The notes beneath the pieces were generated by a model that saw nothing but the letters and a program-made list of their open reading frames with translations, searched no databases and was not told the origin of the DNA. Positions 1-11,041 of a stretch of 64,000 bases of DNA are shown here, piece after piece. Source of the DNA: Septoria linicola (taxonomy: Eukaryota > Ascomycota > Dothideomycetes > Mycosphaerellales > Mycosphaerellaceae); assembly GCA_024114885.1 (NCBI GenBank), contig CP099420.1, forward strand, positions 2,418,001 through 2,482,000. Direction: 5' to 3'. The number at the start of each line of letters is the position of its first letter. The stretch's first letter is position 1. Both the position numbers and the translations under genes were made by a program.

Positions 1-1154
1 TGCACTGCAGCATGAGCAGCTGCATGATGGGTTCAAGCGTAGCTATGCAGGCGAAGCGCTACATACCAGGATTCATGTGCAGCAGACCAAATGAGTTCAC
101 GTTCAAAAAGACTTCCCACCACCTGCCTTCCACAATCGCCGCTTCAAGCTATGATCAGTTGCCACATACTGTACGCTGTAAGATGGGTTCTTCTGGCGCC
201 GGCAGAGAGGGGCCCATGAAGACGGTAAAGCAGTGCAAGCGGGGAGCCAATACGTGTCTCATAATGAGGCCACGACCACCTTCTTCGTACCTCTGTCAAT
301 TTGAGAGAATCCGATCCCATGTGCTCGTCTTGTCACCATTCCTTTCTGTGTGTGTTCATGTTTGCACTAGTCACAACTTGTCTTGTTATTGAATGCCCCT
401 CATTTTGTGCAACATCAAACTGGTCGAAAATCACAATACATGAACTCATGCTCGCGTATAATAAAACGAGAATAGCGCCATTCGTTGAAGAATCATCAGG
501 CAGTAAAGCCGCCACGACAGGCCCACGCGGACTACGCGCTTGTTTCGGATAGTGGGAGAGGGTAGCGAACAATTGGAGGGGGCTCGACTTCTCACCCTCA
601 CAAACTGTTGAAACGTGCACTTCCCTTCGTTCTCCCAAGATTTGATGATTCTCCTGTCGCTTCAGAAACTCGTCTAGTCTGAGATCGACACAGACTCAGC
701 CATTGGATTTGTATCAGAAAGCTGACGTGGAAACACTGCCCTGAACGGCTTTTCTTGTCTGCTCGTGCATTCCAGGGAGAGAAAGTCCAACGTCACCAAT
801 CGATCATCTGTTCTTTATCGGGCAGGCCGTTCTGACCACTTCTTGCTATTCTACTATTGATCTTACTGCAAGTCACTTTATTGTCCGTCCTATTGTTCAA
901 ATCAACGACAAACGACTCGGATCGTTGAGGACTTTGTCGACAAGGTTCCCGAGACTGCCGTGCTTATCCATTTCCTTCGATCTTCCCTCCCTGGTCGACA
1001 ACCACGTCGCGTGAGCAAGAAACAGGTTATCAAGCAACCCTGACAGCTCGAGGGAGACATTACGTCGTCCATCACACCAGCGCAGGCTGCGAGACAGCAA
1101 CATCACCCGTAAGGCCAGACAGAAGACTGGTGCACAGCTAGGGCAGCAGGCAAG
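1..1154. other. Intergenic / 5' flank of the BAR-domain gene
   Basis: No ORF in either strand looks like a conserved protein. The last few hundred bases are the likely promoter and 5' leader of the BAR gene that starts at 1155. No repeat or RNA gene was recognised. Confidence 0.5.
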
Positions 1155-2583
1155 ATGAATATCAACAAGAAGTTTGATCGCATGAAGCAATGGGGCAAGG
1201 AGCGAATGGGTGGCGAGAAGCTGTCGGACACCACGGAAGAGTTCAAGTCTCTAGAGCAGGAAATGACGCTGAGGCACAATGGTACACTTGACAAGGCTGG
1301 AAGGTTGTGTGCAATGCTAATAATCCGCTAGGCATGAGCAAGTTGAAGAAGTCAGCCGACGTCTATGTGCAGCACACAGCGAAGCGGGAACGATATCAGG
1401 AGAAGGATCAACAGCTTCCAGTGGCCTATTTCGGGAGCACCATGGTAGCTCACGGCGACGACTTCGAACCAGACTCGGAATTCGGACAGTGCCTTTCTAT
1501 GCTGGGACGAGCCAACGAGCGCATTGCTCGCATGCAAGAGACGTACTGCGCCAACGCCACAAGCAGCTGGCTAGAGTCGCTGGAGCGGAGCTTGGTGCAG
1601 ATGAAAGAGTATGAGAAGGCAAGGAAGCAGCTCGAGAACAGACGATTGGCCTACGACACCGCGAGCCAGAAGATGCAAAAGAGCAAGAAGGAGGACTTCC
1701 GTATGGAAGAAGAGCTGCGAAACCAGAAGATGAAATATGAGGAAAGCAGCGAGGACGTGTACCGCAGAATGCTGGACATCAAGGAGGCAGAAGTGGACTC
1801 TGTCCAGGATCTGTCAAGTTTTCTGGAAGCAGAGCTCACATACTACGACCGCTGTCGAGAAGTTCTGGTCCAGCTGAAGCGAGACTGGCCAGCGTGAGTG
1901 ACCCCGTTCTGCTCCAGGTCAAACGACCACTAACATGTTCTCCTAGCTCTCAATCGCTATCGCGATCCAATACTGCTTCGCCTGTCAACGGCAGGGGCAA
2001 TCCTCGCAGCACTCGTTCCCGAGCTAGTAGCGTCAACGACCGCTTCAACACAATCGACGAAGACGAACCTCTTCCCCCACCTCGAAGACCTACGATCTCC
2101 TCCTCCCGGGTGCCCTCGGGCGCAAACTCACCTATGAAAGAACTGCCTGGATTCGACCTTCCTACTAGACCTGGCGGCACCCGAAGTGCGTCGTCCACAG
2201 GCTTCGAGGGCCCAATGTCATCCTCCTACAATGCCCGCTCCGAAAGCCCAGCGAACATGCCCCGCCTCACGAGAGTTCCTACCGAGCCCAGCACCCTGTT
2301 AGGCGCGAGAAGCAACTTGAGAATCACCAAGAGTCGAGACAGCAGCCAACCTCCTCCCTCATCTTCACACGAAGGTGTGTTTGGTGACGACCAGAGCAGC
2401 GACAATGGTTATTCGAGATACGATGAGCTGCAGAGGACGGCAAGTCATGGCCAAGATGGGTCAGGCACGGCGAGGAAAGCTCCACCTCCGCCTCCTCCAA
2501 GCAGAGCCAGCAAACCCAAGCCGCCTCCGCCGCCAATGAAGAGAAGTGCGCTGAGTACGAGTGAGGTGCCGCAATATCGATAG
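1155..2583 (+). CDS. BAR-domain (endophilin/amphiphysin-like) membrane-curvature protein
   Basis: Three exons are inferred: 1155-1281, 1332-1893 and 1947-2583, giving 441 residues. Both introns (50 and 53 bp) have GT...AG ends and keep the frame. Residues 1-230 are a charged, heptad-rich helical region typical of BAR dimers. It starts MNINKKFDRMKQWGKERMGG, as in endophilin-type N-BAR proteins, and ends in LKRDWPA. The rest is low-complexity, rich in Ser/Pro/Arg, and closes with two polyproline blocks (APPPPPPSR and PKPPPPPMK) near 405-430 that could bind SH3 domains. There is no C-terminal SH3 domain. The family shapes endocytic or endosomal membrane; the exact partner is inference. It converges on SKP1 downstream. 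The start is the first ATG that opens the conserved N-helix. Confidence 0.85.
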
Positions 2584-3267
2584 GTGGTTGCGATCAAAAA
2601 AGTCGTTGCTTGAGTTTTGATTAGCATGAGCGAAGGAGTTTGGTGGTCGCTGATCTTGTAGGCTGTTAGCCGACCCTACGAGGGCAAGCACAGATTAGAA
2701 CTTGAGTAGGCGCAAGATAGATGTCAGTCTTGAGCTGCATGCAGAATCTCTAGCACAACGATTGTGGCTTCTCCTCGTGACGTGTCAGTTTTTCGGTGAA
2801 GAGGGAGCCTGCGGAAGCTTTCGGAGCTTGAAGTCAGCTGCATACTCCAGACTCACAATACCAGGACGAAAGGAAAGGGAAGAAAAAGCAAGTCAGCAAG
2901 TCTTTCTTAGTAATTTGATTGAGCCGCCTATTCAAGTACGGTTCTTGCGCCTGAGTCGCGTTTGCCGACGCTTTTTCATACGCTCTGCACTGCTCTACCC
3001 AGCCGCCGCTGCCTGTAAGTAGGCCGCCCGCAGGCACTGGGAGCAGCAGCAGCATGCTCGTGATCGTAAACTTCATGTGGAACAAAGCCAAGATACCCCA
3101 TTTCATCTGATGCGCCCAACGCCGCGCAGCCAGATCCATTTGTCATAGAAATGAGCCGCCGTAAATGCGCGATTTCGGAAGTGCGAACGTCAGAAGATGA
3201 GGAACGCGGTGAGGTGATGTGTATCGGAAATGGTGGGAGCGCCTATGCGCTGCTGATGGCGAGCGGC
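2584..3267. other. Convergent intergenic region (BAR gene / SKP1)
   Basis: This 684 bp stretch holds the 3' ends of two convergent genes. Short ORFs on both strands have no recognisable domain. It is probably 3' UTR on both sides. Confidence 0.5.
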
Positions 3268-3930
3268 TTAACGGTCCTCGGCCCACTCGTTCTCGCGGCG
3301 AATCTGGTCTTCCTCCTCTGGGGTGAAGTCGTTCTGGATGTTGAAGGTCTTGCGGATCTCCTCTGGCGACTTGCCCTTGATCATGTTGGCGACAGTTTTG
3401 CAGCCGACGTCGAGCAGAGCCTTGATATCCATGTAGTTGGCGGCGAGGATGATCTCGAAGAGCATCTCTTGGTCGACCTGCATGAACTTCTGGTCCCAGT
3501 CCTCGATGTCGGTCGTCTTCTTTCGCGAGTCGGCGTCGTCGTCCTGTGATGGGGCAGGGTCGTTCTTGTGGTGCTCACACCACTCGAGAACCTTGCGAAG
3601 AACAGCTTCGGAGACCTGGTGGGTGGCAGTTTTCAGCAGCTGAGGTTGGTGCGAGTGAGGGAGGCGCGGTGAAGTGGGTGGATGGTGGGGCTCTGCGATG
3701 ACTTACGTTCATGATGGGGATGGGCTCCTCGCCTGGAGAACCGAGATCCTCGATCATGTTCTTGATGAGCATGGAGCGCTCGGCAACCTTGCGTGCTGTG
3801 CAGAGAGTCAGTATGCGACGCGCCTCGAGGTAGCGTGGTGGTGGTGGAGGAGGTGATTGGCAGACATACTGGTCATGATCTCGACATTGTCGCTGGAAAC
3901 CAGCTTGATTGCAGCCTCGCCTTCAGACAT
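3268..3930 (-). CDS. SKP1: SCF ubiquitin ligase adaptor Skp1
   Basis: Exons on the minus strand are 3870-3930, 3707-3795 and 3268-3615, giving 165 residues, the usual Skp1 length. The introns are 74 and 91 bp with donors GTATGT and GTAAGT. The protein starts MSEGEAAIKLVSSDNVEI. It contains the conserved RKVAERSMLIKNMIEDLG helix, then VLRKVLEWCEHHKNDP, and ends with the F-box-binding helices around LLDVGCKTVANMIKGKSPEE and the C-terminus NEWAEDR. Skp1 bridges cullin-1 to F-box proteins in SCF complexes and also serves in kinetochore and V-ATPase assembly; this is known for the family. An acidic DDDADSRKK loop lies mid-protein. The gene is divergent from SMP3. Confidence 0.95.
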
Positions 3931-4743
3931 GGTGACTGATGGTTTGTGTGTGTGGATGTGGATGTGGTAGATAGAAGTGCAAGTGGTGGCTGTCGATGTT
4001 GTTGTTGAAGGCGGTTGTGATCGGTGGAAAGTGGTGTTGTTGGTTGTGCAGTTCGAGTTGGAGGAAGCTTGGATGTAGATTAAATGGGTTAAGTTAGAAG
4101 CCACAGGCAGAAGCGGCGGCCTGAAAGAGAGAGACGGCAAGGCAAGGGTCCACAGAAAGCGCTTCCTTCAGTTTGACCGAGTCACACACAACCATGGCAA
4201 TCAGTTTGCCCTCAGCCACACAATACTGCTGGAAATGGTGGAGCAGAGTGAACCTTGGTAGGCAGCAATTGTGGTCAATGGAAAAGTCATACGGAGCAAA
4301 CTCGGTGGTGCGAATCATGCAGATATACTCACTTGTTGCTCTGGCAAGCGGCTGCTTGCGCACACAGACGCCGGATGCGGTCGAACAAGGAGCTTCCACT
4401 GCTGCAGCACGAATGGCGCATGCAGAAAGGAGCAAGTGAGGCATGCAGTGAGCCTCACTGCCCCGATCATGCGAACGGCCCACCTCACCGCCGCCGAGTA
4501 CAGCGACTCCTCACGATTGTGGCCTTGCGCGATATCAGGCAGCCGTGAAGCTGGTCATCGCTCACGCGACCGTTGCTCCACGCGCGCCGACGTGTCTTTC
4601 GCGATTGTGTCTCACGACAGGCCACATGTTGCTGAACGCGCTTCTTCCATCTCCATCTTGCGTACCCTAATGAAATTTACCTTCGAGTCGCTCCCTACCT
4701 ATGTTGATACCCAGAACGAGAAAGTGCCGCGAAAACAGGCGCG
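3931..4743. promoter_or_regulatory. Divergent promoter region SKP1 / SMP3
   Basis: This 813 bp stretch lies between two divergent starts. The SKP1-proximal part (about 3940-4050) is rich in GT/TG on the + strand, that is CA/AC-rich in the SKP1 leader. Overlapping ORFs of up to 169 codons here show no family features, so I treat them as chance. Confidence 0.4.
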
Positions 4744-6312
4744 ATGTGGCGCAGAATTTACCTCCTGTTGGTGCTGGTGAGGCTGTACTTCGCGCTATCG
4801 CCGAGCTACATTCACCCCGATGAGCACTTCCAAGGCCCAGAAGTCATCGCTGGTAGGCCTATCTTCAGAATTGCATACGAACAGAAGAACAGCTATTGAC
4901 CACCTCGTGCAGGCGAAGTGTTTGGCTACCCCATCTACAAGACATGGGAGTTTTCATCTGAACATCCCATACGAAGCATATTCCCGTTCTGGCTCGTTTA
5001 TGGCTGGCCACTAACTGTGCTGAAATGGATCCACGAAGGCCTTGGGTACGGACCAGTCCGGCCAAAGACTGCCTTCTACTGTCTACGATGCTTGATGTTC
5101 CTCAACAGCTTCGTCCTTGGTGACTGGGCCTTGCACGAACTACTGCCAGCCATCAAAGAGCGACAGGTCGCTATCATGCTGGTGGCATCTTCCTATGTTA
5201 CTTGGACATTGCAAACGCATACTTTCTCCAACAGCATTGAGACCATAGCTGTTCTCTGGTCATTGGTGCTGATAAGGAGGCTCACGGAGAACACCGAAGT
5301 CATTCAACTCCAGCCGTGCGCTGGTCTTGCATTCGTCGGTGTTGTGGGTGTCTTCAACCGCATCACCTTTCCAGCATACCTCTTGATACCCTTAACACAA
5401 TTACTTCACGGGCTATACGTTCAGCCACTTCGCATACCTGTCATGATTACAGCAGGACTGTTTACCATGGCAGTGGCCATCACAATGGATACGGAGTTCT
5501 ACAGTGGCTACCGACCACATCTCAGAGACCTGTTCAATACCGCTGTGTTTACGCCGCTTAATAATCTGGCATACAATGCTGATGCCGCGAATTTGGCAAA
5601 ACATGGGTTGCATCCCTTCTGGCAACACTTTCTTGCCAACTTGCCGCAGCTCATCGGACCTGTCTTTCCGCTAGTGTTGTTCTCGATCAGAAGAAATATT
5701 TTGTTCTGGTCAGCCATAGTTGGGACCACTGCGCTCTCGTGCTTTCCACACCAGGAGGCGCGCTTTCTCCTGCCCGCCATCCCGCTGCTTCTTGCCAGTG
5801 TGCAGATTCCGCAGGTCGGCAAACGCTACTGGATCGCAGTGTGGGTTGTATTCAATATACTCGCAGGAATGCTGTTCGGTACCTACCACCAAGGCGGCGT
5901 TGTGCCTGCGCAAACATGGATCGCGCAACAAGACAGTGTCAGTCACACGCTGTGGTGGAAGACGTACAGTCCGCCGCGGTGGCTACTGGACGGCAGGAAT
6001 CTGTATGTCGAGACCACTGATCTCATGGGCATGAATGTGGAGTCGATGGTAGAGCAACTGGAGCAGTTCGCGCAATGTGAAGATGCGCTGAACAGGACGC
6101 TCCTGGTTGCACCTAGTAGCGCCACAGCACTTGACGCCTACACGTGGCCTTCAGACAGGACGCACACGTTGATCTTCCAGCGACTGTGGCAATATCGACA
6201 TCACATTGGACTTGACGACCTGGACTTCGGCGATGATGGAGTCCTTCCGACTTTGCAGCGAGTCATTGGGAGAAGAGGACTCATAGTTTGGCAAGTGAGC
6301 AAGCAATGTTAA
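4744..6312 (+). CDS. SMP3: GPI mannosyltransferase 4 (GT22 family)
   Basis: Exons 4744-4852 and 4913-6312 are joined by a 60 bp intron (GTAGGC...GTGCAG) and give 502 residues. The signature of the PIG-B/Smp3/Alg9/Alg12 family is in the first lumenal loop: HPDEHFQGPE at residues 24-33, with the Asp-Glu pair known to be essential in GT22 enzymes. The junction restores EVIAGEVFGYPIYKTWEF. Eight or more hydrophobic helices follow, for example around 5100-5260, 5400-5480 and 5640-5880. The motif FPHQEARFLLPAIPLLL matches the family's conserved HKEXRF-type loop. Smp3 adds the fourth, side-branching mannose to the GPI core in the ER, using dolichol-phosphate-mannose. Confidence in the family is very high. 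Choice of Smp3 over Gpi10 rests on length and the HPDEHFQGPE variant. Confidence 0.88.
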
Positions 6313-6492
6313 TCGCTCTCGCAATACCAGTCCTAGATCAGCCCCACCTGAACCAAGATTGCTCACAACATTGACCAATTACACATCTAGAGACTTCGCA
6401 GCTGCCAGCGGAAACAGTTGCTTGGCGCACGTTGAGGTGAGCGCCATTACTGTGCGCGGTCGGCTTATCTGGCCTCCTACTCACTCACTAGC

Positions 6493-7110
6493 GTGATGCA
6501 GAGGCTTGCTCGAGGCGGTCAGGTTGATTGGGATCAGCTTCGCTGCTGCAGAACGTGCTTCACAACTTATGTTCATTATGTACTGACAGGCACTTGGTCG
6601 CAACAAATCACGATCCCTCCCGGGATACGCACGGCGCCTACAAGAGCCCCCGCGCGTCACGGCCCTTTGCGAGACTATGCCCATATTGTGTTCAATGGTC
6701 GACCCATCCCATCGTGCATCGATATCACCAACCCTTCGCGCCCAGGGCGACGAAGCACTACTCATATAGGTCGATCCCGCCGGCGAGTACCTCTCGGCTA
6801 CCTTGAAGTCAACAATAGACCTCACTTAGAGCTTCCTGCTGAATATGTCGCATTCATCGGCCATCCTGGACGCATTCTGTGGTTCCCACCACATGTCCGC
6901 CTGCAGGATGGGTTACTCGCGATCAGGCTGCCGGAGTGGAGTCGAGCGCCTTGCGGGCTTTTCCTGACCGCCGAAGAAGTTTTCGAGCTTGCGAGGAGAA
7001 GGGGAAGGATCAGATCTAGGAGAAGATTCACAGTGCTATTGTTTGGGCTACCGACCTTGGCGTTGATCTGCTTCTCCATCTTCTTCTTCGGCTGGTTGCG
7101 AAGGCGATGA
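6493..7110 (+). CDS. Hypothetical protein with C-terminal membrane anchor
   Basis: This is an open frame of 205 codons. The only clear feature is a C-terminal hydrophobic helix of about 22 residues (VLLFGLPTLALICFSIFFFG), preceded by an Arg-rich stretch (RRRGRIRSRRR) and followed by WLRRR. That is a tail-anchor-like layout with basic flanks. The middle (about 115-165) reads like a folded domain (VAFIGHPGRILWFPPHVRL). No family is recognised, the start is uncertain and an upstream exon is possible. It sits in the accessory stretch between SMP3 and the CxxxC membrane-protein array. Confidence 0.4.
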   Translation: MMQRLARGGQVDWDQLRCCRTCFTTYVHYVLTGTWSQQITIPPGIRTAPTRAPARHGPLRDYAHIVFNGRPIPSCIDITNPSRPGRRSTTHIGRSRRRVPLGYLEVNNRPHLELPAEYVAFIGHPGRILWFPPHVRLQDGLLAIRLPEWSRAPCGLFLTAEEVFELARRRGRIRSRRRFTVLLFGLPTLALICFSIFFFGWLRRR

Positions 7111-7430
7111 GCTGGCGCTGGTAGCCATGCAATGTCTCATAAGGTGAGAGCATGACTGCGATAGCTGCATGCGCTTTGTGTCAGGCATGAGGCCGCGCGA
7201 GCATGTGACTCCTTGCGACAGCAAGCAGCGAGTTTATGTCGAAGGTTTCCGAGTTCCGCAACGCTCCAGCCTGGTCAGCGATATCCAGTGGCTACCAACA
7301 TCCGGTCAGGTCCTCAGGCTGAGTCGAAATCCGCAACTACATATGTTACGCATTTCACAGCTGCGACCTATGGCATCTATCAAGAACTTATCACTGGCGC
7401 TCAGGTACTATCTTCATCACAACAGCAACC

Positions 7431-7952
7431 ATGTATGCTCACCGCCAATATCAAGCTTCGATTCGGGAATGCGACAATCCGTACGAGCTCCAAGACATCC
7501 CTTCAAGATCGAGAGAAGCAATAAATCCATTCGACTCTGTCCTTGAGCTTGATGACATTTCCGTCGAGCGACCCCAGCCCGTCTACCCTCGCGTCAAACC
7601 CGGCAGTACAGCAGCCTGGATTCGAGCTCGCAGAGAGACTCACCCATATCCTCATATCACAACAGCACCGCCAGAAGAAGAGACACTTTCACATTGCCCT
7701 GACGACGTCGAAAGGCAGTCCGTTGAAAAGCGCAGGCCATGCATCATGTGCCTTGACAAGTCAGTGTCCGGACTCATTGGTATGATCCTCCTCCTCGTCA
7801 TGGTCATGCTGGTCGCTGTTGGCGTCATGGCATCTCTGGGAAAGCTGTCAGCGTACAGGAACGAGGCTGGGGAGTGCCGCATGTTCGGTGGAGTGCACGT
7901 GGACGAGTACAGGTGCGAAGGACTTAAGGGCGGTGGCGGTCAGGGACCCTGA
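7431..7952 (+). CDS. Hypothetical single-pass membrane protein
   Basis: This open frame of 173 codons starts at an ATG with context ACCATGT. Residues 1-110 are polar and Pro/Arg-rich. One strong membrane helix follows (IGMILLLVMVMLVAVGVMAS, about 115-135), then a short tail with two cysteines (ECRMFGG and EYRCEG) ending in a Gly-rich stretch. It is not recognised. The polar N-terminus with a single helix suggests a type II or tail-proximal membrane protein. It is probably real because of its length and hydrophobic profile, but it has no homology evidence. Confidence 0.4.
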   Translation: MYAHRQYQASIRECDNPYELQDIPSRSREAINPFDSVLELDDISVERPQPVYPRVKPGSTAAWIRARRETHPYPHITTAPPEEETLSHCPDDVERQSVEKRRPCIMCLDKSVSGLIGMILLLVMVMLVAVGVMASLGKLSAYRNEAGECRMFGGVHVDEYRCEGLKGGGGQGP

Positions 7953-8330
7953 GACGTGTATGAAGGAGAAGTAAGGCGCATAATGGAAAGTGCATAGGAA
8001 GTAAGCAGGGAGAATTTATGCTTCTCCGTGCTTTATAGCTCTTGCAGAGGAGATTTGCGCACCGTCGCGTTGTGAATAAGTAGTTACGCAGCTTATTGGT
8101 CGCTCACAGTGATTTCACATATCACCACCACCACAAGAAGTCCTGCACGGGGCAATCAGCGAACATTGCGCATCGTCAGTCGCAAGCAGGCGTGTCGGTT
8201 ATCTATTTATCAACAGCACCACAACATGTCATTTCAATCCTGCGTCGACAGCCTCTCCACCAACATATCCAGACCCCGCCCTCCAAATCCCAATCGTCCA
8301 TCCCACAAGCAAGCATCAATCAATCGCCAC
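7953..8330. other. Intergenic, no gene recognised
   Basis: This 378 bp stretch lies between the single-pass membrane protein (+) and the first gene of the CxxxC array (-). The plus-strand ORFs that begin at 8096 and 8109 run into the antisense of that gene and are Pro/Ser/His-rich shadow frames. Confidence 0.4.
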
Positions 8331-8894
8331 CTACTCCCTCAGTTCAAGCCCCATATTCTGCAACTCTACATTCACCGCCGCCCTCAAGCCCTGCACTCTC
8401 TCCTCAGCCCTCCTCTCCTTCCTCTCCCTTTCCCTCTTCCTCCTTCCCACAATCCAAACCACCCCAAACACAATGGTATCCAAACCTGTCAATCCTGCAC
8501 AAACCATCGCTCCTAGAGCCATCGCATTCACCCTCTGATCCTCCTTGAAAAGCTCAACGAACGACAGCAGAAGTGCGCTGGTTAGACCAAATACTGCCCC
8601 TGTGGAAAGGACAGCAAGCGTTGTTGGCGAGGAGAGCGAGAGCGGGATGCATGGTTGGCGGATTGTGTTGGTTTCTTGTGATCGCAATCTCGACGATGAG
8701 GGAGAGGAGAGGCGCCGCTTCGCGTAGAGAAAGAGAGTCAGACGAGAGGCTGTGGCGAGGGAGAAGTAGATTGTGTAAAGGAGGTAGACGGCGGCGAGTT
8801 TGCCGGTGCAGAGGGAGTCGCATGTGCTTGGTGTTGACGAGGATGGTGATGGGGTTGGGTTGGTGGCGAGGTTGGAGGCGATAGAACCGTCCAT
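8331..8894 (-). CDS. Small multi-TM protein, CxxxC membrane family (member 1)
   Basis: A single exon encodes 187 residues. The N-terminus is Ser/Thr/Pro-rich and leads to CDSLC at residues 25-29, immediately before a first hydrophobic helix (LAAVYLLYTIYFSLATASRL). Two or three further helices follow (about 92-112 and 126-150), the last being AMVCAGLTGLDTIVFGVVWI with an embedded Asp. The tail is strongly basic and then charged (RRKRERERKERR). The C-x3-C plus helix plus Asp-containing last helix is shared with the next three minus-strand genes, so I group them as paralogues. No known family is recognised. Function is unknown; it is probably in the plasma membrane or secretory pathway. Confidence 0.6.
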   Translation of the reverse strand: MDGSIASNLATNPTPSPSSSTPSTCDSLCTGKLAAVYLLYTIYFSLATASRLTLFLYAKRRLSSPSSSRLRSQETNTIRQPCIPLSLSSPTTLAVLSTGAVFGLTSALLLSFVELFKEDQRVNAMALGAMVCAGLTGLDTIVFGVVWIVGRRKRERERKERRAEERVQGLRAAVNVELQNMGLELRE

Positions 8895-9208
8895 TTTGCT
8901 TCGTGGTATCGATCTTGGTGGTTGTTTGTCGAAGTGCTTGGTGTAAGTCTTTGGTGTTCAGCTTCGAGAGTCGACGTGATGTCCTGCGGTATTGAGTTGA
9001 AATGGTCAAGAAGAGGATGTGACATGTATATCTTCTTGTTATTGATGATATAGAGATGTCCAAGCCAAGAAGATTTGGCATGCTGGTCAGCAAGAAAGAA
9101 CCTTTTCTCTCGTCCATATGTTCCTTGGACTTGAGTTTCGCATGTACCAGAGTACTAATTTTGCACGCACTCGGCAGCATCTGGACGCCTGAGGTAAAAC
9201 GTACTTGC
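8895..9208. promoter_or_regulatory. Upstream region of array member 1
   Basis: This 314 bp stretch lies between two minus-strand genes. It should contain the 3' end of member 2 and the promoter of member 1. A minus ORF that starts at 9025 overlaps it in another frame and is not convincing. Confidence 0.3.
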
Positions 9209-9709
9209 CTAATTGCTTTCCAACTGATCTCGTGGCGACTCAGTCGCGCCCTTCTCGATGTCCTGTCTCGACTTGCCCTTCCTCACACTCCTCACGCAAC
9301 TTCTGAGACCGCGCACAACTCCCACAACCATCATCAACAACACATCCACAGCCACCACGGACGCTAAAGCAATCGACGTCGTGACAACACAATCGCGCGG
9401 AGAGTTCGGATCCCAGCCCACATGCCCAAGTGTCAGTTCTAGTGAGACAGCCAGGAGGTGCAGAAGTCCAGCTAGGAAGTAGAAGCCATGGAGTGTAGCC
9501 CATCTATCAGGATCAGAGACGATTCTGAGGGCTATCATGCGACTCACAACGGCAAGGAAAACGTATGTGGTCCAGAGAAGGAACAGTCCGAAGCCGGTAA
9601 ATCGACAGCGTGTGTTGCAATTGGAGTCATATTCGTAGTAGCCGTTGTATGGGTCGCCCGGAAATTTTTGCGTAAAGGAGCCGGTGAGGATCTCGTTCAT
9701 GGAAGTCAT
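9209..9709 (-). CDS. Small multi-TM protein, CxxxC membrane family (member 2)
   Basis: I start at the internal Met at 9709 (MTSMNEILTG), giving 166 residues. The frame is open to an ATG at 9871 (220 residues), but the extra 54 residues look non-coding. The sequence SNCNTRC places the CxxxC cysteines at residues 31 and 35, just before TM1 (FGLFLLWTTYVFLAVVSRMI). TM2 is FYFLAGLLHLLAVSLELTLG, and the last helix is IALASVVAVDVLLMMVVGVV with the family's buried Asp. The tail is basic and then acidic (KGKSRQDIEKGA). Position and topology match its neighbours at 10148 and 11042. Function is unknown. Confidence 0.65.
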   Translation of the reverse strand: MTSMNEILTGSFTQKFPGDPYNGYYEYDSNCNTRCRFTGFGLFLLWTTYVFLAVVSRMIALRIVSDPDRWATLHGFYFLAGLLHLLAVSLELTLGHVGWDPNSPRDCVVTTSIALASVVAVDVLLMMVVGVVRGLRSCVRSVRKGKSRQDIEKGATESPRDQLESN

Positions 9710-10147
9710 TGTGCTTGTGCGGTCGTCTCGGACTGATCGTGTACTAAACAGGGCCTTGTCGCTTTGAGAATGCTTCGGCGCAGGGCATTTGATAGGGAAG
9801 AGTACTTCAGAGTGTGTGCCAAGAATTTCATGTTGTGAACTCTGGTAGACGCAAGGCTGAGTTTTCGACATCCCTTGGTAGCTCCAGGCTGCGCACCCCG
9901 TACCAGAATAAGATTAAAGACGATCGGCTTCACTAAAATGGACGAGTGGTCATTTGCTAATTGAGGGGTGGGAAAGTGTGGTTGTGGAAGGATATCTTGT
10001 TGAGACCAATGCCAGCTCTAAAGATCCATGTGTCATGTCCGATTGCCGCCGCAGTCGTCTTTTTCGCTGTTGCTGTGAGTGCAATGGTGGACGACATGTT
10101 GTCCCTCAACAAGCTTCCAACGCAGAATCCGGAGGTTGTCACTGCCT
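9710..10147. promoter_or_regulatory. Spacer between array members 2 and 3
   Basis: This 438 bp stretch holds no convincing gene. It probably contains the promoter of member 2 and the 3' UTR of member 3. Confidence 0.3.
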
Positions 10148-10834
10148 CTAAGCTGATGTGCTGTGCGCATTCGTAACTGTTGCCTTGTTGTATTGGGTGC
10201 TGCCAGCCTGTGAGGTATTCCAACGAGTGGTGTCCGGACTTGTTGTAAACGTGATCGAGGAGTCGTCGGAGCTCGCGTTCTGAGCCATAAAGGCTGCTGC
10301 AATCGGGAGCAGGCTGGGCGTGCTCGCAGCGACATCTGGAAGCTCAACAGCATCCACAGGTGTCAGGTCTCCGCTCTTTTGCCTTTTACGATGAATGATC
10401 TTTACCGCATTCACTAAGCAGCGGGCCATGATGCACAGTAGGTCAAGTGCTAGTGTGCTCGATATAGCAATAGACGCCCTGATCGCGTGTGCACCATTCT
10501 CCGTGTGGTGTTCCACGAAAGCCTCCTCAACTTCGAGTGCAATGTATACACCAGAATAGATAGCAGGGCCACTGAAAATCCAGAGGATATCGAGAATGGC
10601 CGTGGTCCAAGTGAAAGGTATCATAAGCACCATCTTGTGATTACGAACTCCGTGCAGAGCTAATGCGCTCCCCGTTCGTGCGTAAAAAGACAGTGCGAGA
10701 AAGGCGATCGCGAGGCCCACTACTCCGAAGGTGCCGACCGTGCATTTCACATCGCAGTCATTGTCGTTCTGAGTTGTAGCAGCGGCACTGACTGCAGCAC
10801 CAGCTGCAAGTAGGGCGACACCGGGCATTTTCAA
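10148..10834 (-). CDS. Small multi-TM protein, CxxxC membrane family (member 3)
   Basis: A single exon encodes 228 residues. It opens with a signal-peptide-like segment (MKMPGVALLAAGAAVSAAAT), then NDNDCDVKC with cysteines at 27 and 31. Four hydrophobic helices follow: VVGLAIAFLALSFYA, MVLMIPFTWTTAILDILWI, a weaker helix near 100, and IAISSTLALDLLCIMARCLV carrying the conserved Asp. After the last helix comes a basic run (KIIHRKRQK) and the short motif DAVELPDV. The same motif, as EAIELPRV, ends the neighbour at 11042, which is the best evidence for common descent. The C-terminal 60 residues are Ser/Thr/Asn-rich and probably disordered. No named family is recognised. Confidence 0.68.
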   Translation of the reverse strand: MKMPGVALLAAGAAVSAAATTQNDNDCDVKCTVGTFGVVGLAIAFLALSFYARTGSALALHGVRNHKMVLMIPFTWTTAILDILWIFSGPAIYSGVYIALEVEEAFVEHHTENGAHAIRASIAISSTLALDLLCIMARCLVNAVKIIHRKRQKSGDLTPVDAVELPDVAASTPSLLPIAAAFMAQNASSDDSSITFTTSPDTTRWNTSQAGSTQYNKATVTNAHSTSA

Positions 10835-11041
10835 GTCCAGATGTGTTTTTATCGTTCTTAAATGGTAGTGTGGTAGTATATCGTTCTCGCCGGCGTGACC
10901 TTGCGCGTTCTAGAGCTGCTCGACGAAGGCATTTGTATCCGAGTGATGTTGAAGTTTCTGAAGTCATGAAATATACCTCCATAATGTTGTTGATGCAGCA
11001 CCCGCACATCGGCTGCGCAATTGGAGAGTGTAAACTCTGTG

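Noticed and set aside
12..638. Short ORFs on both strands at the window start
   Set aside because: No conserved features and they overlap one another.
8096..8548. Plus-strand Pro/Ser/His-rich ORFs of 135-150 codons
   Set aside because: They lie antisense to the basic C-terminal part of the 8331 membrane protein and reflect its codon composition.
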